This document shows, piece after piece, positions 57,721 to 64,000 of a stretch of DNA of 64,000 bases. The notes under the pieces were generated by a model that was given only the letters and a program-made list of their open reading frames with translations, ran no database searches and was not told the DNA's origin. This DNA is from Microbacterium sp. SORGH_AS_0969 (lineage in GTDB: Bacteria > Actinomycetota > Actinomycetes > Actinomycetales > Microbacteriaceae), in the NCBI RefSeq assembly GCF_030818255.1, contig NZ_JAUTAG010000001.1, positions 1,922,001 to 1,986,000 on the forward strand, read 5' to 3'. Both the position numbers and the translations under genes were made by a program. Numbering within the stretch: position 1 is the stretch's first letter; the number at the start of each line of letters is the position of its first letter.

Positions 57721-58850
57721 CTCGCCGCCTCATCGTCGGAACCGGCATCGCCGCGGCGGCCGTCGGCGCTGTGCATCTCGCGCTCGGCGGTTACGTCGCC
57801 CGGCGCCTGATCGCACCGCGCGCAGCCAAGCCCTTCGTCCCCGTCGAGATCGACGGCGACACGGTCTCGGTGCCCGCGACCGCCGAGAGTCGGCAACCGG
57901 GCACGTACGGCGTCTGGCTCGACGACGGCGCGCACCTCACGGTCGGCGAGATCGTGCGGGACGACGGAGCGCGCATCGTCCGATCCCTCGTCGCGCGTCC
58001 GGACGGCCTGGCCGACGGCCCCGCGCGAGGGGCGTGGACGTCGCAGAGCATCGGGGCCCCCGAGGAGGTGGGCCCGACGCAGCACGTCGCGATCCCCCTC
58101 CGGCGCGGCGGGGATGCCCGAGCGTGGGTCATCGGGGATCCGGATGCCGCGCGCTGGACCATCCACGTGCACGGCCTGCGGTCGAGCCGGTCCGGCGCGC
58201 TGCGCTCGGCCCCCGCCGCTCACGACGCCGGGTGGACCTCGCTCGTCGTGTCGTACGCGGGTGACGAGGAAGCGGCTCCCGCCGAGGCGCTGCCCTCGTC
58301 GCTCGGGATGCGGGAATGGCGCGACGTCGACGACGCGATCAGCTACGCCGTCGAGCACGGCGCGCGCGAGATCGTGCTCGTGGCGTGGTCGATGGGGGCG
58401 ACGATCGCGATGCTCGCGCTCGAGGAGTCGCGTCATCGCGCGGCGATCACCGGTCTCGTGCTCGTCGCCCCTGCCCTGGATTGGAACCGGATCGTTGCCC
58501 GCGCGGTGCGGGGCGTGCACCTCCCCGGTTCCGTCGGCGCCACCGCCCTGCGGGTGCTCGAAAGCCGGCTCGGATCGCGGGTACTCGGACTCATCGAGGC
58601 GGTCGACGCCCGCGCGCTGAACTGGGTCGACGGCCCGCGTCCCGCGCCGGCTCTGCCGACCCTCATCGTGCACAGTCTGCGTGACCCGGTGGTGCCGGTG
58701 ACCGGTTCGACGGCTTACACGGCGCGGCATCCCGAGGCCTCGCTCGTGGCGTTCGACGCGACGGGGCACTGCAACGAGGCGAACCAGGATCCCGAGCGGT
58801 TCCGCGGGGCGATCACCGGGTTCTTGCGCGGGCTCCCGCGCGCCGATTAG
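57717..58850 (+). CDS. Membrane-anchored alpha/beta hydrolase
   Basis: A 377-aa protein with an N-terminal hydrophobic anchor (residues about 5-28) and an alpha/beta hydrolase domain. The nucleophile Ser is in VLVAWSMGATIAM near residue 225, the Asp in VHSLRDPVVPV near 323 and the His in ATGHCNEAN near 350. The first 120 residues of the mature protein form an unrecognised domain. It overlaps the membrane protein gene by ATGA, ending a four-gene operon. Its stop overlaps that of the convergent alditol oxidase gene. The substrate is unknown; a lipid or peptide is possible. Confidence 0.85.
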   Translation: MTRRLIVGTGIAAAAVGAVHLALGGYVARRLIAPRAAKPFVPVEIDGDTVSVPATAESRQPGTYGVWLDDGAHLTVGEIVRDDGARIVRSLVARPDGLADGPARGAWTSQSIGAPEEVGPTQHVAIPLRRGGDARAWVIGDPDAARWTIHVHGLRSSRSGALRSAPAAHDAGWTSLVVSYAGDEEAAPAEALPSSLGMREWRDVDDAISYAVEHGAREIVLVAWSMGATIAMLALEESRHRAAITGLVLVAPALDWNRIVARAVRGVHLPGSVGATALRVLESRLGSRVLGLIEAVDARALNWVDGPRPAPALPTLIVHSLRDPVVPVTGSTAYTARHPEASLVAFDATGHCNEANQDPERFRGAITGFLRGLPRAD

Positions 58851-60094
58851 AGCCCCAGCGTCCGCCGCAGGAAGTCGTTGCGGAAGACGCCGCGCGGGTC
58901 CGCCTCCCTCGCCGTCGCGAGGAAGTCGTCAGCGCGGGGGAGCGTGGCGCGGACGGCGTCTCCGGGCATGGTGAAGGCTTTGCCCCAGTGCGGCCGGACG
59001 TCGAACGGCGCGAGCGCCGCCTCGATGCGGGGCAGCACGCCGAGGACGCCTTCGGTGTCGTTGCGCCAGGTGAAGTGGATTGCGAGCACGTCGCGCTGAT
59101 ACGCGGGGCTCAGCCACAGTTCGTCGGCGGCGACGGTGCGCAGCTCGGTGACGAGGAGGTGCGCGTCGAATGCGGGCGCGATCGCCCGCACGGCGGCAAG
59201 GGCTTCGCGCGCGGACGAGAACGGGACGAAGTACTCGGACTGGATCTCGTCGCCGTCGCTGGGGAGGGCGTCGGCGCGGAAGTGCGGGAGCCGCGTGTGC
59301 CACGGGCCGGCGGTCCCGCGCGGGGTGGTGTTGTCGACGGTGCGGATCCGTCCGAGCTGGATGTCGTCTCCGACGGGTCGACCGCCCAGCTCTTCGACCC
59401 GGTCGGGTGCGCCGTCGTCGCTCTTCGCCCAGACGAGATCGTGGGCGGGGTCTCCCCACGTCGTGAAGACGCTGACGCTGCGCGAGCCGCCGAACACGCG
59501 CTCGGGGTCTGCCACGATGTCGTCCCACGCCACGCCGGTGTACGCCTGCTGCGTCACCCGGTAGGTCGGCTCGGTCTGCAGTTCGACCGCGGTGACGACA
59601 CCGAGGGCGCCGATGCTGAGGGCGGCCGTGGGGAACCACGCATGCGTCTGGTCGATCCGGTGCGTTCGGCCCTCGGCATCCATGATCTCGACCGCCCGCA
59701 CGGCGCTCGACAGGTTGCCGTTGTGGGTACCGGAACCGTGCGTTCCCGTGGCGGTGGCGCCGGCGACGGAGATGTGGGGGAGCGAACCGAGGTTGTGCAG
59801 GGCGCGGCCCTCGGCCTCGATCACGGGCGCGAGCTGCGCGAACGTCACGAGACCCTCGACGCGCACGCGGTCGCCGGTCACCTGGACGCGGGTGGGCATG
59901 CGCTCGAGCGACACCAGCGCCGCGTCGGAGTCGGCCACGTCGTTGAACGTGTGCCGCGTCGCCTGGACGCGGAGGGTGCGGGCGGATGCCACGACCTCGG
60001 CGAGCTCGTCGAGGTCGGCGGGCAGCAGCACTTCGGTGGCGCGGTAGCGGTGGTTTCCCGACCACGTGGCTCCGGCGGGGCGTGTCTCGGTCAT
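58847..60094 (-). CDS. Alditol (xylitol) oxidase, FAD-dependent
   Basis: A 415-aa VAO-type flavoprotein that oxidises sugar alcohols with oxygen, forming hydrogen peroxide. The FAD-binding part has VQATRHTFNDVAD near residue 44, with His48 at the position that carries covalently bound FAD in AldO, and VAGATATGTHGSGTHNG near 105. The C-terminal ALO-like domain has HFTWRNDTEGVLGV near 330. ATG 60094 follows GAGGAGAA. It lies downstream of the ROK gene, 232 nt away on the same strand. Similar in length to Streptomyces AldO. Confidence 0.87.
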   Translation of the reverse strand: MTETRPAGATWSGNHRYRATEVLLPADLDELAEVVASARTLRVQATRHTFNDVADSDAALVSLERMPTRVQVTGDRVRVEGLVTFAQLAPVIEAEGRALHNLGSLPHISVAGATATGTHGSGTHNGNLSSAVRAVEIMDAEGRTHRIDQTHAWFPTAALSIGALGVVTAVELQTEPTYRVTQQAYTGVAWDDIVADPERVFGGSRSVSVFTTWGDPAHDLVWAKSDDGAPDRVEELGGRPVGDDIQLGRIRTVDNTTPRGTAGPWHTRLPHFRADALPSDGDEIQSEYFVPFSSAREALAAVRAIAPAFDAHLLVTELRTVAADELWLSPAYQRDVLAIHFTWRNDTEGVLGVLPRIEAALAPFDVRPHWGKAFTMPGDAVRATLPRADDFLATAREADPRGVFRNDFLRRTLGL

Positions 60095-60190
60095 GGTTCT
60101 CCTCGCGTCGACGTGTCCATCCTGCCCTGGGTCGCCGACGTCGGGGCCGGCGCGGCGCGCGCGGGGCGGAAAGGAGGGGCGGGGACGAGC

Positions 60191-60219
60191 GGAGGACGTG
60201 TCGGCCGGGGGCGTCCTCC
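60191..60219 (-). terminator. Weak hairpin downstream of the ROK gene
   Basis: GGAGGACG (60191-60198) and CGTCCTCC (60212-60219) form an 8-bp stem with a 13-nt loop in the gap after the ROK gene stop. Probably a terminator, but without a U-tract. Confidence 0.35.
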
Positions 60220-60326
60220 CTTCGTCCCTGGTCCTCCCCGCGTCACGTGGTTGCGGCCCGAACGGGAGGAGATGCGCGGGGGTCGGTACGCCCTCCCGAC
60301 CCGGGATGTCCTCCCGGTGGGAGCGC

Positions 60327-61484
60327 TCAGCGCCCCGGGAAGAGCTCGGCCTCGAAGACCGCCTCAGCCGCGCCTACGAGCAACCGGTCCTCGCCCAGCT
60401 CTGCGACCGCGAGACGCAGGCCCTCGGCGCACGCGGGCACCGTCTGCGCGCGCACCGCTGCGTCGAGCCCGTCGAGATCGCGCGCCGCGAGCACGGCCAG
60501 GAAGCCGCCGAGCACGATCACCGCCGGGTTCAGCACGTTCGCGGCGTTGGCGAGAGCTGTCGCGAGGATCCGCCGCTGCCGATCGACTTCGGCGGCCGAA
60601 ACGGGGTCGGATGCGGATTCCAGGGCGTCGGACAGGGCCGCGTCGTCACCGCCTTCGAGCCCCACGGCGGCGAGCAGCCGCGAGCGGCTCACCTCGTCTT
60701 CGAGCACCCCGTCGGCGGCCCGACGGTCGGCGGCATCCACGATCCCGGGGCGGTTCTGCCCGAACTCGCCCGCGTATCCGCCCGCGCCGCCGAGCGAGGT
60801 GCCGTCGACGATCACGGCACCGCCGATGCCGCTCGCGCCGCCGTTGAGGTACACGACGTCGTGGGCGCCGCGCGCGGCGCCGAAGAGGTGCTCGGCGACA
60901 GCGCCGAGCGCGGCGTCGTTGCCCACCCGGGCCGGCAATCCCGTCGCTTGTTCGATGAGCGTGCCGATCGCGGCATCCGTCCACTCCAGGTGCGGGGCCG
61001 TGCGCACGAGGCCGTCCGAGGCACGCACGGGACCGGGGACCGCGACTCCGACACCGACCGTGCGGCGATCGCGGAGCGGTCCGTCGGCCCAGGCGGCGAG
61101 GCGCTCGCCGACGATCTCGGCGGTGCGCTCGGGGGTCAGCAGCCGCCTCTGTGGGAGGCGTTCGCGGGCGATCAGCGTGCCATCGAGCGCGATGGCGCCG
61201 ATGTCGAGCGCGTCGACCTCGGGGTTCACCGCCACCGCGACGACACGCGGATCGGGGGCCACCGTGGGCGACGGGCGGCCGACCCGGCCGATCGGATCGG
61301 GGGCGCGCTCGACGACGAGGCCATCGCTCACGAGCTCGCCGACGAGATCGGCGATCGTCGAGCGGTTCAGGCCCGTTGCCTCGGTCAGGGCCGCGCGGGA
61401 GCGGGGGCCCTCGCGGTGCACGGTGCGCAGCACCAGCGCGAGATTGGCGCGGCGCATGCCGTCGCCTCTGCTCGCGGTGACCAT
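60327..61484 (-). CDS. ROK-family transcriptional regulator
   Basis: A 385-aa ROK regulator. The N-terminal winged helix is GPRSRAALTEATGLNRSTIADLVGEL near residues 25-50, followed by the sugar-kinase-like domain with VPGPVRASDG, VGNDAALGAVAEH and GIGGAVIVDGTSLGGAGGYAGE. As in the first ROK protein of this window, the zinc-binding Cys motif is missing. Start is ATG 61484. It probably controls a sugar or polyol operon, perhaps with the downstream alditol oxidase gene. Confidence 0.9.
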   Translation of the reverse strand: MVTASRGDGMRRANLALVLRTVHREGPRSRAALTEATGLNRSTIADLVGELVSDGLVVERAPDPIGRVGRPSPTVAPDPRVVAVAVNPEVDALDIGAIALDGTLIARERLPQRRLLTPERTAEIVGERLAAWADGPLRDRRTVGVGVAVPGPVRASDGLVRTAPHLEWTDAAIGTLIEQATGLPARVGNDAALGAVAEHLFGAARGAHDVVYLNGGASGIGGAVIVDGTSLGGAGGYAGEFGQNRPGIVDAADRRAADGVLEDEVSRSRLLAAVGLEGGDDAALSDALESASDPVSAAEVDRQRRILATALANAANVLNPAVIVLGGFLAVLAARDLDGLDAAVRAQTVPACAEGLRLAVAELGEDRLLVGAAEAVFEAELFPGR

Positions 61485-61541
61485 TCGTCCACTGTGCCAT
61501 GAGGCGCGTCGACGCGTCGGCATCCGGGACCTCCGTTCGTG

Positions 61542-61610
61542 GCCATAAACGCCATCCGCGCACAGAAACGCGAGTACAGCGTGTTTCTGTGCCCGGATCG
61601 CGTTTATGCC
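61542..61610. repeat. Dispersed palindromic repeat, family 1, copy C
   Basis: Outer arms GCCATAAACGCCATCC and GGATCGCGTTTATGCC, inner arms ACAGAAACGCG and GTGTTTCTGT. It matches copies A and B. It lies downstream of the LacI gene end and upstream of the ROK gene start, both on the minus strand. Confidence 0.87.
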
Positions 61611-61665
61611 GACGACGCGGACGCGGAGGTGCGCGGGCCGCCCACCGGACCCGCCGCGCGTCGGA

Positions 61666-62661
61666 TCAGCCCACTCCGCCGCGGTCGACGAGGCGCGTCG
61701 GCACGAGCTGGGTGTGCGACCCGGTGGCCGGTTCGGCCCCTCGGGAGAGCAGGGTCTGCGCCGCACGCGTGCCGAGGTCGGCGATGTCGTAGTCGACGAT
61801 GCGGATGCGTCGGGGCAGCAGCCGGGAGAGCTCGAAATCGTCGAATCCCGCGATGGCGACGTCGGCTCCGCGCGGCAGGATCGACTCCAGCGCGCCGATC
61901 GTGGCGCGGTTGTTGGCGCAGAACACCGCGGTGGGCGGGTCGTCGGCGGCGAGGAGGCGCTCCATCGCGTCGCGTGCGGCGGTCGGCGTGTGCAGGTTCT
62001 CGACCACGAGCGCGGGATCGGGCGTATGACCCGCGGCCGCGAAGGCGTCGCGCACCCCCTCCCAGCGCTCGGCCATCGTGTAGATCCCGAGCGAGTCCTG
62101 CAGCACGGCGATGCGCCGATGCCCCTCGGCGAGCAGCTCCGCGACGGCGGACCGGGCTCCGCCGCGGTTGTCGAGCAGGATCGCGTCCGCGGGGATGCCG
62201 CTACCTGGGCGGTCGAGGAAGACCACCGGGGTGCCCAACTCGACCTCCCGCGCGAGGTAGGAGTGGTCGGCGGCGGTGGGCACCACGATCAGCCCGCCGA
62301 CCTGGCGCTGGCACATGTCGAGGGCGAGGGCGCGTTCGATGTCGGCGTCTTCTTCGCTGGATGCCATGACCACGTGCATGCGCTGGCGTGCCGCGATCGA
62401 CGACACGGCGGCGGCGACCGCCATGTAGAAGGTGTTCGACAGGTCGGCGGCGATGAAGCCGATCGTGTCGCGGCTGCCCGACCGCAGGTTCGCGGCCAGG
62501 GCGTTGCGGTGGTAGCCGAGGCGGGTGACGGCGGCGTTCACGCGCTCGGTCAGCGCGGGGTCGACGTGGGGCTCGCCGTTGACCACGCGCGAGACCGTCT
62601 TCAGGCTCACGCCGGCCTCGGCGGCGACGTCGATCATCGTGGGGCGGCCGGATTTGCGCAT
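61666..62661 (-). CDS. LacI-family transcriptional regulator
   Basis: A 331-aa LacI/GalR regulator. The helix-turn-helix is MIDVAAEAGVSLKTVSRVVN near residues 9-29, followed by the hinge, and the ligand domain has TIGFIAADLSNTFYMAVAAA near 65 and VAIAGFDDFELSRLLPRRI near 275. ATG 62661 follows GAGGAGA. It is located between the oxidoreductase and ROK genes, all on the minus strand. It likely controls sugar catabolic genes upstream of it. Confidence 0.92.
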   Translation of the reverse strand: MRKSGRPTMIDVAAEAGVSLKTVSRVVNGEPHVDPALTERVNAAVTRLGYHRNALAANLRSGSRDTIGFIAADLSNTFYMAVAAAVSSIAARQRMHVVMASSEEDADIERALALDMCQRQVGGLIVVPTAADHSYLAREVELGTPVVFLDRPGSGIPADAILLDNRGGARSAVAELLAEGHRRIAVLQDSLGIYTMAERWEGVRDAFAAAGHTPDPALVVENLHTPTAARDAMERLLAADDPPTAVFCANNRATIGALESILPRGADVAIAGFDDFELSRLLPRRIRIVDYDIADLGTRAAQTLLSRGAEPATGSHTQLVPTRLVDRGGVG

Positions 62662-62749
62662 GCGTCTCCTCGGGGTGCCGTCGGGCGGCGTCCTCCGAGC
62701 TTAGGGAGCCGCGGGGCGGCATCCGGCGCTCGCCGCTCCGGGCGCGGAA

Positions 62750-62783
62750 CCCGGGCGCGCCGCGAGCAGGCGGCGCGCCCGGG
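62750..62783 (-). terminator. Strong hairpin terminator after the Gfo/Idh/MocA gene
   Basis: CCCGGGCGCGCCGC (62750-62763) and GCGGCGCGCCCGGG (62770-62783) form a perfect 14-bp stem with a 6-nt loop, starting 9 nt after the stop of the oxidoreductase gene. It separates this gene from the LacI gene. Confidence 0.75.
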
Positions 62784-62791
62784 CGGGTGGA

Positions 62792-63946
62792 TCAGTGCTC
62801 GGGCGCGACGAACGTCCCGGTCTCGTGCGAGGCGATGGCCGCGGCGAACAAGCGGTGGGTGAGCGCCGCCTCCTCGGGGCGGACGCAGCCGAAGCCGTCG
62901 CCCAGCTCACCCACGTACTCGGCGAGGAAGGCCGCCCACATCTGCAGGATGGCATCCGAGAATCCGGACTCGAAGTTCGGACCCGTCACCGTCGGCCACA
63001 CCGACTGGCTGCCCGCGTCGACCTTCTGCCAGCTCTGCTCGCGGCCGACGCCCGGCACGTCGATGAAGGCGAACACCTCGACCTGCTTGGGGTTCTTCGT
63101 GCTGAAGCGCACGCCGCCGTCCATGCCGATGGCCTCGAACTCCCACGTGTTCTTCTGCCCCGGCGCGATGCGCTTGGTCTCGGTCGTGAGGGGGAACGGG
63201 GCGCCGTCGTGCCGGGCCCACGAGTGGATCACGGCGTTGTCCCACGTGTCGCACGGCTGCGGCGTGCCGTCGGGGCCCGGGCGCTCGGTGACGATGTCCT
63301 GCAGGATGCCGACGACCTTCTCGGGCGTCCAGCCCAGGCGCAGCGGCACGTGCCAGGTGTGCATGCCGAGGTCGTTGAGCACCCCGGCCTCACCGCAGAA
63401 CTGCTTCTGCCGCTTCCAGTTCAGCGGCTTGTTCACGTCGATGTCGCTGGCGTGAAGGAAGGTGCACTTCGCCTCGACGATGCGGCCGAGGGCACCCGAA
63501 CGCACGTAGTCGACGGCCCACTGCGCGCCGGGGAAGAACGGCATCTCGCTCGAGACGCGGACGAACGACTCGGGCGTCTCGTCGATGGCGGCGACGACCG
63601 CGTCGGCGGCGGCGCGGTCGATGCCGAAGGGCTTCTCGGCGAGCAGGGCCTTGCCGGCGCGGACGGTGTCGACGTAGAGCCGCTCGTGCAGATCGTGGCG
63701 CACGGCGATGTAGACGACGTCGACGCGCGGGTCGGCGAGGAGCTCGTGATGGTCGGTCGTGGTCAGCTGCACCGTGTCGATGCGCTCGAAGAACTCGAGA
63801 GCGGCGGGGTTGATGTCGCAGACGGCCACGAGCTCGGGCTCGGCGGGGTGGTCGATCAGCGCGGGCCAGCGGCGCAGGGCCGCGGCGATCTCGCGGCCCA
63901 TGAGGCCGCCGCCGATGATGCCGATTCCGACCTTCTTGCCGGTCAT
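62792..63946 (-). CDS. Gfo/Idh/MocA-family oxidoreductase
   Basis: A 384-aa NAD(P)-dependent sugar or inositol dehydrogenase-like protein. The Rossmann motif is IGIIGGGLMGREIAAAL near residue 7, and the family EKP motif is LLAEKPFGID near residue 102, followed by a substrate domain with NDLGMHTWHVPLRL near 215 in place of the usual GxHxxD region. ATG 63946 overlaps the upstream gene end by ATGA. The substrate is not evident; it is probably part of a sugar or inositol catabolic operon that extends beyond the window. Confidence 0.9.
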   Translation of the reverse strand: MTGKKVGIGIIGGGLMGREIAAALRRWPALIDHPAEPELVAVCDINPAALEFFERIDTVQLTTTDHHELLADPRVDVVYIAVRHDLHERLYVDTVRAGKALLAEKPFGIDRAAADAVVAAIDETPESFVRVSSEMPFFPGAQWAVDYVRSGALGRIVEAKCTFLHASDIDVNKPLNWKRQKQFCGEAGVLNDLGMHTWHVPLRLGWTPEKVVGILQDIVTERPGPDGTPQPCDTWDNAVIHSWARHDGAPFPLTTETKRIAPGQKNTWEFEAIGMDGGVRFSTKNPKQVEVFAFIDVPGVGREQSWQKVDAGSQSVWPTVTGPNFESGFSDAILQMWAAFLAEYVGELGDGFGCVRPEEAALTHRLFAAAIASHETGTFVAPEH

Positions 63947-64000
63947 GCGGCACCACCGATCAGGGTCAGGGCCTCGTCGACAGAGGCATCGTCGTGCACG
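63943..64000 (-). CDS. 3' end of an unidentified gene
   Basis: Only the last 18 codons are inside the window (HDDASVDEALTLIGGAA then stop). The stop overlaps the ATG of the oxidoreductase gene, so the two are translationally coupled. The product cannot be identified from this fragment. Confidence 0.7.
   Translation of the reverse strand, partial: VHDDASVDEALTLIGGAA

Overview
The window is high-GC actinobacterial chromosome. The 16S rRNA gene reads as Microbacterium or a close Microbacteriaceae relative; this is judged by eye, not by a database search. The bias toward G or C at codon third positions, the rRNA spacer without tRNA genes, the many 4-nt ATGA/GTGA gene overlaps and the several leaderless-type starts (TANNNT about 6-8 nt before the start codon) all fit that group.

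Layout. 1-5.2 kb: end of a ribose/galactofuranose-type ABC importer operon (ATPase, two permeases, a second paralogous ATPase, LacI regulator). 5.5-9.5 kb: CitMHS-type citrate transporter divergent from a CitA/CitB-type two-component system. 9.7-17.3 kb: an alpha-glucoside module with two GH13 enzymes, a ROK repressor and a lipoprotein/two-permease ABC importer without its own ATPase. 17.4-24.7 kb: a first glycan locus of two divergent operons (glycosyltransferases and a WcbI-like protein). 24.7-30.6 kb: a complete 16S-23S-5S rRNA operon with leader promoters, a 23S processing stem and a strong terminator hairpin. 30.6-40.3 kb: a housekeeping block (repeat-rich low-complexity protein, HAD phosphatase, small protein, TlyA, NAD kinase, RecN, CTP synthase, Nudix, XerD). 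40.4-46.6 kb: ABC-F protein, a LysR-HTH-only protein, a GMC oxidoreductase with a hydrolase/dehydrogenase-subunit fusion, and an SDR. 46.7-55.6 kb: a second glycan locus (four glycosyltransferases, flippase, Wzy-like polymerase/ligase, PqqD-nucleotidyltransferase, small ORF). 55.7-58.9 kb: a tight four-gene operon of XRE regulator, ImmA/IrrE-type peptidase, multi-spanning membrane protein and alpha/beta hydrolase. 58.8-64 kb: alditol oxidase, ROK regulator, LacI regulator, Gfo/Idh/MocA oxidoreductase and the end of one more gene.

The most unusual signals are: three families of dispersed palindromic intergenic repeats, two of them sitting at gene 3' ends; the XRE-ImmA-membrane-hydrolase operon; the small ORF before a PqqD-nucleotidyltransferase protein; a hydrolase/gluconate-dehydrogenase-subunit fusion; a LysR DNA-binding domain with a lysine-rich tail; an over-used heptamer GGATGCC; and single-base frameshifts in xerD and in a glycosyltransferase gene.
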